Assembly: GCF_036227105.1 (NCBI RefSeq)
Contig: NZ_CP109434.1
Coordinates: forward strand, 4,530,001 to 4,594,000
Direction of reading: 5' to 3'
Source: Amycolatopsis sp. NBC_01488
GTDB taxonomy: Bacteria; Actinomycetota; Actinomycetes; Mycobacteriales; Pseudonocardiaceae
DNA length: 64,000 nucleotides
Every line of letters begins with the position of its first letter. Position 1 is the stretch's first letter. The notes under the pieces were generated by a model, which was given only the letters and a program-made list of their open reading frames with translations, was not told where the DNA came from and ran no database searches. The position numbers and the translations under genes were made by a program. Of this stretch, positions 1 to 9,218 are shown in pieces.

Positions 1-162
1 CAGCGGTCCTGTGCACTCGCCGCGACCCCTCTCGGGGCGCGGTCGCTGCAGGAACTACCGCGTCGGCGTAGTACGCCGTCGGTGCGGCTACACGCTTTCG
101 TGCGGGCGTGTCGAGCGTGGTGGCTCGTCCAAGTGGGGTGGGAACGTCGGCACACTGACCAC

Positions 163-2070
163 ATGACAGGTTTGACAGCTGAACTCGTGGTCGACGGGCG
201 CGTCCCGCAGACACCGACTCTCGCTCCGAACGGGCATTTGCTTTGCTACGTCCTCGCCCCCACCAGCCGAATCGGTGACTACCTCGACACCGCACTCTGG
301 CTAGCCGACATCAACAGCGACGGTGCGTGGAGCCGGGTGACCGCCGACAACGCGACGGAGTCCCGACCCCGCTGGTCCGCGGACTCGCGCACGCTGTACT
401 TCCTGTCCGACCGCGCCGAGCGTGGCACTCCGCAGATGCACCGGCTCACCCCCGCAGACGGAACAGTGATCGCGTTGACCCGCTGGCGCGCCGGCATCGC
501 CGACCACCTGCCTCTCGCCGATCCCAACCTGATCGCCCTGCTCGCCGAGGACGAGCCCACCGAAAAGGACGTGCGCCGCGCCCGGGACCGTGACGACGCC
601 ATCGTTGTCGGCGAACGCGAACCTCGTGCCCGGCTGCGGCTGCTCGACCTGCGCACCGGTCATATCACCACCCCGGGTGTGTTCGACAACCGGCACGTTG
701 TGGAAATGAGGCAACGACCCGACGGTGGCCCGCTCGCCGTGCTCACCCAGGCCAGCGCCGACAAGGACTACGGCCCCCGCACCGGCCAACTGCACCTGTT
801 CGACCCCGCCACAGGGACTGCGGAAGACCTCGGACCGGTCGAGGTCGACGCACAATCCCTGGTCTGGTGGCCGGACGATGACGGGTGGCACCTCGGTTAC
901 GTCGCCCTCACCCCGCCGGCCCTCCACGCCGGCACTGCGGTTTTCGACTTGACTCTGAGCAGCCGCGTCCGTCGCAACCGCGCCGCAGGCCTGCCGATGT
1001 GCCCCATCGAACTGTGCCAGACCGACGCCGCCCCCCTGGTGGTCTTCGCCAACGGCCTGCACACGACCCTGGCCCGGCTCGACCCCGACGGTCCCACACC
1101 ACTATCGCAGCACCCCGGCCACCTCGACGCCCTCACCACCACCCCGGCTGGCAAGACGATCGCGGCACTGACCGGTACCCGGTACCAACCCACGAACGTT
1201 TATGTTGGGCCAACGACGGGGCCGCTGCGGAAGGTCACGGACACCCGCCCTGAACTGGACGGCATCGCATTCGGTACGCAGCGACCGCTGGTCTATCGAG
1301 CGGCCGACGGCCTCGATCTGGATGGTCTGCTAATACTGCCGGCCGGGAAATCCGCTTTGGACGGCCCGTTCCCGCTCGTCACGATCGTGCATGGAGGCCC
1401 CGACGATCGGTACGCCGATCGCCTCCAGTTGTTCTCGTTCCACGGTGCACGGCCACAGTGGCTGGCCACCGCCGGATACGCGGTGTTCCTGCCCAACCCG
1501 CGGGGCGGGCAGGGCCACGGTCACGAGTTCGCGGCCAGCGTCGTAGGCAGGGTCGGCCGGGAGGAGTGGTCCGACATCCTGACCGGCATCGACCTGCTGA
1601 TCGCCGAGGGTATCGCCGACCCCGATCGGCTGGGTATCGCCGGTGGGAGCCACGGTGGGTTCATGGCCGCTTGGGCGATCGGGCAGACGAACCGGTTTCG
1701 CGCCGCGCTGGTCGACGCGGGTATCACCGACTGGGGGATGCTGGCCGCGAACGGGGAGCACGGCCAGCTCGACGGCGCGCTTAGCGGCAGCATCGGGTGG
1801 GAGGGAGTGGGCCCACACCCGCATGACGCGGTAAGCCCGGTCTCCTTTGCCAGCCACGTACGCACCCCGGTGCTCATCCTGCACGGCGCCGAGGACACCA
1901 ACGTCCCGCTCGGCCAGGCCGTGTACTTCCACCGGGCACTGCGCCATTTCGGCGTTGAGCACGAATTCGTGATCTATCCCAGAGAGGGCCACTCGATCCA
2001 GGAACGTAACCACCAACTCGACGTCCTGCGTCGCACCCGTGCCTGGTTCGACCGCTGGCTCCAGCCCTGA
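163..2070 (+). CDS. S9-family prolyl oligopeptidase-like serine peptidase
   Basis: About 635 residues. The N-terminal two thirds look like a WD/beta-propeller lid and the last 250 residues form an alpha/beta hydrolase. The nucleophile elbow GGSHGG places the catalytic Ser near residue 496, with Asp near 578 (GAEDTN) and His near 610 (EGHS), so the triad is complete. This is the acylaminoacyl/dipeptidyl peptidase layout, acting on short peptides; no signal peptide is visible, so it is probably cytoplasmic. The ATG at 163 was chosen because the in-frame extension upstream (from 82) is basic and unlike the family. The gene lies beside a broken integrase, so it may be cargo of an integrated element; that is inference. 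Confidence 0.85.
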   Translation: MTGLTAELVVDGRVPQTPTLAPNGHLLCYVLAPTSRIGDYLDTALWLADINSDGAWSRVTADNATESRPRWSADSRTLYFLSDRAERGTPQMHRLTPADGTVIALTRWRAGIADHLPLADPNLIALLAEDEPTEKDVRRARDRDDAIVVGEREPRARLRLLDLRTGHITTPGVFDNRHVVEMRQRPDGGPLAVLTQASADKDYGPRTGQLHLFDPATGTAEDLGPVEVDAQSLVWWPDDDGWHLGYVALTPPALHAGTAVFDLTLSSRVRRNRAAGLPMCPIELCQTDAAPLVVFANGLHTTLARLDPDGPTPLSQHPGHLDALTTTPAGKTIAALTGTRYQPTNVYVGPTTGPLRKVTDTRPELDGIAFGTQRPLVYRAADGLDLDGLLILPAGKSALDGPFPLVTIVHGGPDDRYADRLQLFSFHGARPQWLATAGYAVFLPNPRGGQGHGHEFAASVVGRVGREEWSDILTGIDLLIAEGIADPDRLGIAGGSHGGFMAAWAIGQTNRFRAALVDAGITDWGMLAANGEHGQLDGALSGSIGWEGVGPHPHDAVSPVSFASHVRTPVLILHGAEDTNVPLGQAVYFHRALRHFGVEHEFVIYPREGHSIQERNHQLDVLRRTRAWFDRWLQP

Positions 2071-2179
2071 CCGGAGATGCCCGGTCCTAGCCTCGTTGTC
2101 CCCCGCTGACGCCAGCGATGTTGCGACGGCGCGGCCTGTGAGCGGACGATCCGCGGTAGTGGTCGTTGAGGAGGTTGTG

Positions 2180-3545
2180 ATGACTCGACAGGGTGGCGTG
2201 TACAAACGTTGTAGCTGCAAGGACGAGGTTGACGGACACCGGCTCGGTGTCCGCTGCCCGCTTCTGGACGAGCGTGGGCACGGTTCGTGGTACTTCTCGT
2301 TGGAGCTGCCGGTGGGCCGCGATGGGCAGCGGCACCGCGTGCGGCGTGGCGGGTTCCTGTCGCGTGCCGCGGCAGAACAGGCACGACGACAACCTGCTCG
2401 GCAACGATGTCGATCCGGCGACGGCCGTGGTGACGGTGGGGCAGTGGCTGGATATCTGGTTGGAGATGCGCCAGAACCTGAGCTTCTCGACTCGGCGGCT
2501 CTATACCCAGCACGTCCGCGATTACCTCAAGCCCTATCTGGGGAGTGTTCCGTTGCGGTCGTTGACGGTCGCGCGGGTGCAGGCCATGTTCGCAGCGTTG
2601 ATCCGCACCAACTCAAGCCGCGCCCGGCCCTTGTCTTACGCGACGCTGCAGCGCATCCGAGGCGTTCTGCACGCCGCGCTCAACGGTGCGATCCGCCGGG
2701 GACTGCTCGACCGGAACCCGGCGCATTGGATCGAGCTTCCCTCCGGGCGTCGGCCGCGTGCTGTGGTGTGGACGGAAGGTCGGGAAGCGCACTGGCGCGA
2801 GACCGGGGAGCGGCTGGCCGTGGCCGTCTGGACTGCTACGCAGACTGCGGCGTTCCTGGAGAGTAGCTTCGAGCACCCGTTGCATGTGCTGTACCTGCTT
2901 GTCGCGCTGCTTGGGCTGCGTCGGGGTGAAGCGGCCGGGTTGCGGTGGTGCGACATCGACCTGGACGCCCGAGTGCTGCAGGTGTCGCACCAGGTGCAGG
3001 ACCACAATGGCCGGACCGTGATCTGTCCGCCGAAAACCGAGAGCAGCGTCCGCGTCCTCGCACTGGACAGTATTTCGGTATCTGCGCTGCGATCCCTGCG
3101 CGCCGAGCGGCGACGCGGGCTGCCGGCCGGTGCCGCGTTGACCGGGTTCTTGTTCGTCAACCAGTACGGGAATCCGATGAGTCCCGGCTACGTCACCCAC
3201 GCCTTCCGCAAGCTCATCGCTGAGGCGGACCTGCCGCCGATCCGGCTGCATGACCTCCGCCATGGTGCGGCGAGCCTGTCGCTAGCCGCGGGGAACGACC
3301 TGAAGGTGGTGCAGGCGATGCTGGGGCACTCGAGCATCGTGCTGACCGCCGACACCTACACCAGCGTGCTGCCCTGCCTGGCGCACCGGGCCGCCGAAGC
3401 CACCGCCAATCTGGTCATGAAAGCGGCACGGCGGACGGCGAAGAAGGTCCGCCGCCACTCCCGGAAAGCCACACGCCACTACGGGACGAAGAAGAACCGC
3501 AGGCCTGGGTCGACACGGAAGTCGGCTCACAAGATCCGTGCGTAG
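2180..3545 (+). pseudogene. Tyrosine recombinase/integrase, frameshifted
   Basis: Phage/ICE-type site-specific integrase split across two frames. From the ATG at 2180 the first frame gives the typical basic N-terminal arm (GVYKRCSCKD ... HGSWYFSLELP ... GFLSRAAAEQA). At about 2384 the homologous reading continues one base out of phase (DDNLLGNDVDP ... VTVGQWLDIWL), which is the SAM-like core-binding domain, followed by a catalytic domain with the Arg in LRRGEAAGL, HDLRHG, GHSS and the Tyr in ADTYTSV. All catalytic residues survive, so one indel alone disrupts it; a sequencing error or programmed shift cannot be excluded. It converges on tRNA-Lys, whose 3' end lies 400 bp away, the usual arrangement for a tRNA-integrating element. 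Confidence 0.85.
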
Positions 3546-3886
3546 AAGGGCCCTTTGCGCGCCAGCTGCTCTGAGGTCCTGAAGAAGATCGTCGACGCAG
3601 CCGAGCCACCGATGAGGGAGGTGGGGACTGTAGATCGAAGCGAGTCGCAGGAGGCCGTCGACGGCAGTCTCAACCCCGGCTGGCTGATCGCTCGGACTTC
3701 AGGTTTGCAATAGTGAACAGGCGGCCGTCTTGTGTCTGATTTCGGCGCCACAGAAGAGCTAAAGGCGTTGAGGCACCGGAAATCGGACGTCACTGCAGTG
3801 GCTACGCCCCGACCGGCGGCCGAGAAGGGGCATGCACCCAGCGAGACCGGCCACATTCGGCCCCACGCCGGTCCCGCCCATGATCA
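3546..3886. other. Intergenic region between integrase and tRNA-Lys, no gene seen
   Basis: No convincing coding region: the open frames here have no recognisable motif and no good ribosome site. It probably holds the attachment-side junction of the element represented by the integrase, but I found no second copy of the tRNA 3' end in the window that would mark an att repeat. Confidence 0.5.
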
Positions 3887-3935
3887 AAGCCCACCGGCAA
3901 GATCCTCGTGATCAAGGATACTCGCAGGTGGGCTT
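3887..3935 (-). terminator. Hairpin downstream of tRNA-Lys
   Basis: A 9-bp perfect inverted repeat (AAGCCCACC at 3887-3895, GGTGGGCTT at 3927-3935) encloses a smaller 5-bp hairpin (ATCCT 3902-3906 / AGGAT 3915-3919). It starts 14 bp past the 3' end of the minus-strand tRNA-Lys, so it most likely ends that transcript or aids 3' processing. There is no long T tract. Confidence 0.5.
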
Positions 3936-3948
3936 CGATTCAGTGGGG

Positions 3949-4021
3949 TGCGCCATCAGGGACTCGAACCCCGAACCCGCTGGTTAAGAGCCAGCTGCTC
4001 TGCCAATTGAGCTAATGGCGC
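3949..4021 (-). tRNA. tRNA-Lys (anticodon CTT)
   Basis: Read on the minus strand the cloverleaf is complete: acceptor GCGCCAT/ATGGCGC, D-arm TAGCTCAATTGGCAGAGC, anticodon stem GCTGG/CCAGC with loop CTCTTAA (anticodon CTT, complement of 3986-3988), and a T-arm with GGTTCGAGTCC. No CCA is encoded after the discriminator A. The integrase remnant converges on its 3' end, making it a candidate attB site. Confidence 0.95.
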
Positions 4022-4188
4022 CGGTGTCTGCCGGAGGTTTCCCTCGGCGACGTGGAAAAGATTAGCACCCGGTTCAGGGCCCGTTTCACGGGGGGTCCCT
4101 AGTCGGGTTCCGGCGTTGCCGCCCCGGTGTCGGGGCTGGTCGGGGCACACTGCAGTCGGACATCGACGGCGAAACGGGCGGGTGGACA

Positions 4189-5150
4189 TGGTGAGTGCGG
4201 GGGGCGGCTGCTGGTCGCCGCAGGGGTGATCGGCCTCACGGTGGCCGGCTGCAGCAGTGCCAGTCCTTCGAGTGAACCGCCGGCGACGTCGTCGGCAGCG
4301 CCCCGGCCCGTCCCGAAGGCCGCCGTGCTCACCTTGAGTCCTGCGAAGGATGCCAAGGACGTCGCGACCGGGGAGCCCGTCAGCATCAGCGTCGCCGAGC
4401 GGGAAGGCCGGTGACGTCAGATTGACCGGTGCCGATGGCGAGGTCGTCGCCGGGAAAGCGCGTGCGGACGGCTCCAGGTGGGACTCGGCCGAGCCGCTCG
4501 GCTACACAAGACCTACACGCTGACCGCGTTCACCACCGTCAAGCCCGCGCGCCAGCTCGGCGTCTCGGTGAACCTCGAGCCGGGGTGAGACCGTCGGCGT
4601 CGGGACGCCGCTGATCTTCACCTTCAGTGGGAACGTCGACGACCACGCCGCGCTCAAGGTCACCGCCGAGCCGGCCACCGAGGGTGCCTTCCGCTGGTCC
4701 GGCGGCAGGTCACCTGGCGTCCGAAGGACTGCTGGAAGAGCGGCACCAAGATCACGGTCGACGCCGTCGTCTACGGCAAGGCAGCTACGGTCGCGAGGAC
4801 AAGAAGATCACCGCCGCGGTCGGCGACGGACAGACGCGCCAGATGACCGTCTCGATCAACGACATGGAGGTCAAGACCATTCCGACCTCCATGGGCAAGT
4901 CCGGCCACACCACGCCGGCCGGGACCTACACCGTCATGAGCGAGCACACCGGCTACACCATGAACTCCGCCACCTACGGCGTCTCCGAGGACGGACCCGG
5001 TGGGCACAGCACCTTCGTCCAGTACGCGGTCCGCCTGTCCTACAGCGGCATCTTCTACCAGCAGGGCCACAGCAACGTGAGCCACGGCTGCCTGAATCTG
5101 TCCACCGAGAAACACGAAGTGGCTGATGGACACGAGTGGCCCGCGGGGAA
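4189..5150 (+). pseudogene. L,D-transpeptidase (YkuD) lipoprotein, multiply frameshifted
   Basis: Remnant of an Ldt enzyme that makes 3-3 peptidoglycan cross-links. Pieces in different frames are recognisable in the right order: a lipoprotein signal (LLVAAGVIGLTVAGCSS), an Ig-like domain (LTLSPAKDAKDV; VRLTGADGEVVAGKARADG; TYTLTAFTTVKPARQLGVSV), a second Ig-like part (ETVGVGTPLIFTFSGNVDD; VTWRPKDCWKSGTKITVDA) and the YkuD domain with the catalytic motif SHGCLNLS. Reading frame changes near 4195, 4408, 4508, 4586, 4707, 4785 and 5112, and the segment between SYSGIF and QQGHSNVSHGC is shorter than usual. So many single-base shifts in 1 kb mean a dead gene (or a locally poor assembly); neighbours such as the MFS gene are intact. 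Confidence 0.8.
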
Positions 5151-6608
5151 CTAGCCGTCCTCGGCCGAGGTGCGGACCAGTTCCCGCGCCTCTTCCTCGG
5201 TCGCCACCGCGGGACCCGAGCCCCAGAGCGGCTTGTTCGCCGTCTCGCGGCTGAAGTAGACGGCGACCGCGCCGACCGCGCCTGCGGCCATCAGGTACCA
5301 CGCGGGCCAGAAGTCGTGACCCGTCGACGAAATCAGTGTCTGCATGACCAGCGGCGTCGTGCCGCCGAAGAGTGACACGGAGATGTTGAACGCGATGGAC
5401 AGCGCGCCGTAGCGGATCGCGGTCGGGAACAGCGCCGGCAGCGCCGCGGGCATCGAGACCTCGAAGCAGAGCAGCAACAGTCCGAGGCCCATCAGCCCGA
5501 GGAACGTGACGACCAGGCCGCCGTCGTGCACCAGCAGCATCAGGGGCCAGGAGAACGCGACGTAGCCGATGCAGCCGGCCATCATGACGGGCTTGCGGCC
5601 GACCTTGTCGGTGACCCGGCCGCCGACCAGGATGATCAGCATCATCACGACCATGACGACGATGATCAGCAGCAGGCCGTGGGTGGCGTCGAGGTGCAGC
5701 TGCTCGGACAGGTACGTCGGCATGTACGACAGCAGCATGTAGTCGGTGACGTTGAACACGAGCACGAGGCCGACGCAGATGAGCAGCGCGGGCCAGTAGT
5801 CGGTGAACATCTTCCAGAACGGCTCGCCGGAGCGGCCGCGCTTCTCGGCCTCTTCGGCGTGCTTCTGGAACGCCGGTGTCTCCTCGAGCTTGAGCCGCAG
5901 GTAGAGGCCGATGATGCCGAGCGGCCCGGCGACCAGGAACGGGATCCGCCAGCCCCAGTCGAGCAGGGTCTCGTGCGGCACCCAGGCCTTCATGCCGGTG
6001 ACGACGGACGCGCCGAGGACGTACCCGGACAGCGTCCCGAACTCGAGCCAGGACCCCATGAAGCCGCGCCGTTTGTCGGGCGAGTACTCGGCGATGAAGG
6101 TGGTCGCGCCGCCGTATTCGCCGCCGGTGGAGAAGCCCTGCACCATCCGGGCGAGCACCAGCAGGATCGGTGACCAGACGCCGATGGTGGAGTAGGACGG
6201 GATCAGCCCGATGCACAGGGTCCCGATGGCCATCATGATCATGGTGACGGCGAGGACCTTCTGCCGTCCGATCCGGTCCCCGAGGGGCCCGAAGACGAGC
6301 CCGCCGAGCGGCCGCATGAGGAAGGCGGCGGTGAAGGCCCCGAAGGTCCCGATCAGCCGGACGCCGGGAGCGACGGTGGGCGGGAAGAAGACCTCGGCGA
6401 TGGTGTCGGCGATGTAGGCGTAGACGCCGAAGTCGAACCACTCCATGGCATTGCCCAGCGCGGCGGCCCCCACCGCGCGCTTGAGCAGCGACTGGTCGAC
6501 GACAGTGATGTCCTCGTACCGCAGCTTCTTCTTCCGCCTGATCTTCGGTCCCGAACGTGCCACCACCCCACGGTGCCCTGGCGATCGGACGTTCGCACAC
6601 TGAGCCAT
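5151..6608 (-). CDS. MFS transporter, proline/betaine (ProP/MHS) type
   Basis: A 12-helix major facilitator of the metabolite:H+ symporter subfamily that takes up osmolytes, organic acids or similar small solutes. Family marks are NAMEWFDFGVYAY in TM1, the A-like motif PLGGLVFGPLGDRIGRQK between TM2 and TM3, and GFSTGGEYGGATTFIAEY in TM5. About 485 residues from ATG 6608; a GTG at 6563 just before the basic segment RSGPKIRRKKK is an alternative start and may be the better one. The gene is monocistronic, converging on the decayed Ldt gene. The substrate cannot be set from sequence. Confidence 0.88.
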   Translation of the reverse strand: MAQCANVRSPGHRGVVARSGPKIRRKKKLRYEDITVVDQSLLKRAVGAAALGNAMEWFDFGVYAYIADTIAEVFFPPTVAPGVRLIGTFGAFTAAFLMRPLGGLVFGPLGDRIGRQKVLAVTMIMMAIGTLCIGLIPSYSTIGVWSPILLVLARMVQGFSTGGEYGGATTFIAEYSPDKRRGFMGSWLEFGTLSGYVLGASVVTGMKAWVPHETLLDWGWRIPFLVAGPLGIIGLYLRLKLEETPAFQKHAEEAEKRGRSGEPFWKMFTDYWPALLICVGLVLVFNVTDYMLLSYMPTYLSEQLHLDATHGLLLIIVVMVVMMLIILVGGRVTDKVGRKPVMMAGCIGYVAFSWPLMLLVHDGGLVVTFLGLMGLGLLLLCFEVSMPAALPALFPTAIRYGALSIAFNISVSLFGGTTPLVMQTLISSTGHDFWPAWYLMAAGAVGAVAVYFSRETANKPLWGSGPAVATEEEARELVRTSAEDG

Positions 6609-6654
6609 CCGGTCGTGAGCACTACCACCAACGGACCACGCGATCACACGTGAT

Positions 6655-6705
6655 GGGGGTCCGGGGGCGAGCCCCCGGCGGGGGCGTGGGGGCTCGGCCC
6701 CCACA
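6655..6705. repeat. GC-rich intergenic hairpin cluster
   Basis: Two strong palindromes: CCGGGGGCGAGCCCCCGG at 6661-6678 and GTGGGGGCTCGGCCCCCAC just after it. They lie between the MFS start and the tRNA-His terminator. The same GGGGGC...GCCCCC style recurs at 31347-31391 inside a gene, so it looks like a dispersed actinobacterial hairpin repeat rather than a gene-specific site. Confidence 0.6.
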
Positions 6706-6716
6706 AAAAGGCGAAA

Positions 6717-6759
6717 CCCCAGCCTGTGGGAAGGGGCGCAAGCCCCGAACAGGCTGGGG
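6717..6759 (-). terminator. Terminator of tRNA-His
   Basis: An 11-bp perfect stem (CCCCAGCCTGT at 6717-6727, ACAGGCTGGGG at 6749-6759) holds an inner GGGGCGCAAGCCCC hairpin. Read on the minus strand it follows the tRNA by 6 bp and is followed by TTTCGCCTTTTTG, a classic intrinsic terminator layout. Confidence 0.8.
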
Positions 6760-6765
6760 TGATGG

Positions 6766-6839
6766 GGTGAGCGACGGGTTTCGAACCCGCGACCTCCTGG
6801 ACCACAACCAGGTGCTCTACCAGCTGAGCTACGCCCACC
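6766..6839 (-). tRNA. tRNA-His (anticodon GTG)
   Basis: Minus-strand cloverleaf with acceptor GTGGGCG/CGCTCAC, D-arm TAGCTCAGCTGGTAGAGC, anticodon stem CCTGG/CCAGG with loop TTGTGGT (anticodon GTG, complement of 6803-6805) and T-arm GGGTTCGAAACCC. A G precedes the acceptor opposite the discriminator C, matching the encoded G-1 that histidyl-tRNA synthetase needs. CCA is not encoded. Confidence 0.95.
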
Positions 6840-6915
6840 ATCGCCGAGGGGATCCGCTTGCGATCACCTCGCTGGGAGTAATCGTAGCGGGTGCCCTCGA
6901 CCGGTTTTCAGGGGG

Positions 6916-7524
6916 TTACCTCTGCTGCTGTTCCTGCACTTCAGCGGCGGCGGCTTTGGCTTCCTCGCTGGTCGGGCCCGGTTGCGGGACGAAGGCGACG
7001 CGCCGGTAGTAGTCGAGTTCGCCGATGGATTCCTTGATGTCAGCGAGCGCGCGGTGGGCGAGGCCCTTCTCCGGCTTGGCGTAGTAGATCCGCGGGTACC
7101 AGCGGCGCACGAGCTCCTTGACCGACGAGACGTCGACCAGGCGGTAGTGGAGGTGCGCGTCGAGGGCCGGCATGTCGCGGGCGATGAAGCCGCGGTCGGT
7201 GGCGATCGAGTTGCCGGCGAGCGGCGCGGTGCCCGGTTCGGGGACGTGCTCGCGGATGTATTCGAGGACGCGGCGTTCGGCTTCTTCGAGGGTGACGCTG
7301 GAGGCGCGGACCTCTTCGGTGAGGCCGGAGTGGGCGTGCATCTCGCGGACGACCTCGGGCATCCCGGCGAGCTTTTCCTCGTCGGCGTGGATGACGATGT
7401 CGACTCCGTCGCCGAGCACGTTCAGCTCCGCGTCGGTGACGAGGGCGGCGATTTCGATCAACGCTTCCTTGCCGAGGTCGAGCCCCGTCATTTCGCAGTC
7501 GATCCAGACTAGGCGGTCGGTCAC
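6916..7524 (-). CDS. orn: Oligoribonuclease (DEDDh 3'-5' exonuclease)
   Basis: 202 residues, the usual Orn length. It degrades 2-5 nt RNAs, including pGpG, to mononucleotides in the cytoplasm. Motif Exo I is WIDCEMTGLD (Asp9, Glu11), Exo II lies in PLAGNSIATDRGF, and Exo III is HRALADIKES with the DEDDh His and Asp. The C-terminus ends in a Glu/Gln/Ala-rich tail common in actinobacteria. It is divergent from the HerA-like ATPase. Confidence 0.96.
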   Translation of the reverse strand: MTDRLVWIDCEMTGLDLGKEALIEIAALVTDAELNVLGDGVDIVIHADEEKLAGMPEVVREMHAHSGLTEEVRASSVTLEEAERRVLEYIREHVPEPGTAPLAGNSIATDRGFIARDMPALDAHLHYRLVDVSSVKELVRRWYPRIYYAKPEKGLAHRALADIKESIGELDYYRRVAFVPQPGPTSEEAKAAAAEVQEQQQR

Positions 7525-7627
7525 CTCGTGACCCTAACCCGACACGGGGACAAGAGGAGCGTTACCTGCGCGTACGGCGCGTTACGCTCGCGACTGTGGT
7601 GCAGGACACACGATCGGGGAGTTGTGA

Positions 7628-9151
7628 GTGACGGAGCAGGGGTCGCCGGCGAGCGAGATCGCCGCTGGTTATGCGAGTGAAGGTGCCGCACTGGAGCTGG
7701 GCGCGGTGGTGATCGACGGGCAGGCCGACGCCTCCGCCGCCGTGCGCCTGCCGTTGGCGACCCTGAACCGGCACGGCCTGGTGGCGGGCGCGACCGGCAC
7801 CGGCAAGACGAAGACGTTGCAGCTGGTCGCGGAGCAGCTTTCGGCGGCCGGAGTGCCGGTGGTGCTCGCGGACGTCAAAGGCGACCTGTCCGGGCTGGCT
7901 GCGGCCGGCGGGGCGAACGACAAGGTCGGAAAGCGCTCGCAGGAGGTGGGTGACGACTGGGCGGGCACGGCGTTCCCGGTGCAGTTCCTCTCGCTCGGCA
8001 CCGGTGGGAAGGGTTCGCCGATCCGGGCGACGATCACGAGCTTCGGGCCGGTGCTGCTGTCGAAGGTGCTGGGGCTGAACGAAACGCAGGAGTCGACGCT
8101 CGGCCTGATCTTCCACTGGGCCGACCAGCGCGGCCTCGCGTTGCTGGACACGAAGGACCTCCGGTCGGTGATCACGCACCTGACCGGCGACGAGGGCAAG
8201 GCGGACCTCAAGGGCATCGGCGGGGTTTCGGCGGCGACGGCCGGGGTGATCCTGCGTTCGCTGTCCAACCTGGAAGCCCAGGGTGGCGAGGACTTCTTCG
8301 GCGAGCCCGAGCTGGACGTCCACGACCTCATGCGCGCACGTGACGGCAAGGGCGTCGTGACGTTGCTGGAACTGGACAACCTGCAGTCCAAGCCCGCGCT
8401 GTTCTCGACGTTCCTGATGTGGCTGCTGGCCGAGCTGTTCGAAGAGCTGCCCGAGGAGGGCGACCTCGACAAGCCGAAGCTCGTCTTCTTCTTCGACGAG
8501 GCGCACCTGCTCTTCAACGACGCGTCGAAGGCGTTCCTCGAGCGCATCGAGCAGACCGTGAAGCTGATCCGGTCCAAGGGTGTCGGCGTGTTCTTCTGCA
8601 CGCAGCTGCCCACGGACATCCCGAACAACGTCCTTTCCCAGCTCGGTGCCCGCATCCAGCACGCGTTGCGCGCGTTCACGCCGGACGACCAGGCGGCGCT
8701 GGCCAAGACGGTGAAGACCTACCCGAAGACGAAGTTCTACGAGCTGGACACGGCGTTGACGTCGCTGGGCATCGGCGAGGCGATCGTCACGGTGCTGTCC
8801 GAGCGGGGTGCGCCGACGCCCGTCGCGTGGACGCGGCTGCGCGCGCCGCGGTCGAAGATGGGCTCGATCGGCGCCGACGCCATCGCCGCCGTAGTCGCTT
8901 CGTCGGACCTGCACGCGAAGTACGCCGAAACGATCGACCGGGAGTCGGCGTACGAGAAGCTGGCCGCGAAGGTCGCCCCCGCTCCGGACGCGCCTGCAGC
9001 CCCAGCGCCGGAACAGCAGAAGGAGAAGGACGAGCCCGGCCTCATCGAGTCGGCGATGAAGAACCCGGCCGTGAAGTCGTTCATGCGGTCCGCGGCGAGC
9101 GCGCTGGGCCGGGAGATCACGCGAGGCCTCTTCGGCAACCGGAGGCGCTGA
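7628..9151 (+). CDS. HerA-like/DUF853 P-loop ATPase
   Basis: 507 residues. Walker A is GATGTGKT (residues 54-61) and Walker B is LVFFFDEAHLLF (about 286-297). The helicase HerA C-terminal/DUF853 family resembles FtsK/HerA motor proteins, but its cellular role is not well defined. The C-terminus has an Ala/Pro linker and a conserved tail (SAMKNPAVKSFMRSAASALGREITRGLFG). The GTG at 7628 is preceded by a GGGGAG ribosome site. Monocistronic. Confidence 0.9.
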   Translation: MTEQGSPASEIAAGYASEGAALELGAVVIDGQADASAAVRLPLATLNRHGLVAGATGTGKTKTLQLVAEQLSAAGVPVVLADVKGDLSGLAAAGGANDKVGKRSQEVGDDWAGTAFPVQFLSLGTGGKGSPIRATITSFGPVLLSKVLGLNETQESTLGLIFHWADQRGLALLDTKDLRSVITHLTGDEGKADLKGIGGVSAATAGVILRSLSNLEAQGGEDFFGEPELDVHDLMRARDGKGVVTLLELDNLQSKPALFSTFLMWLLAELFEELPEEGDLDKPKLVFFFDEAHLLFNDASKAFLERIEQTVKLIRSKGVGVFFCTQLPTDIPNNVLSQLGARIQHALRAFTPDDQAALAKTVKTYPKTKFYELDTALTSLGIGEAIVTVLSERGAPTPVAWTRLRAPRSKMGSIGADAIAAVVASSDLHAKYAETIDRESAYEKLAAKVAPAPDAPAAPAPEQQKEKDEPGLIESAMKNPAVKSFMRSAASALGREITRGLFGNRRR

Positions 9152-9218
9152 CAAAACCTGACGCGACCTGTCAGGTATCGCTGCGAAGCTGGTGCCCACG
9201 CCGAAGAGAGGGGCCGCC

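Noticed and set aside
20..42. Hairpin-like CCGCGACCCC/GGGGCGCGG near the window start
   Set aside because: The stem is imperfect and short, and with no upstream gene visible its role cannot be judged.
3527..3856. 109-codon minus-strand frame between integrase and tRNA-Lys
   Set aside because: No domain, overlaps the integrase end, and codon use does not look like the neighbours.
6655..6705. Insertion sequence ends
   Set aside because: The hairpins are symmetrical palindromes with no transposase or target-site duplication nearby.
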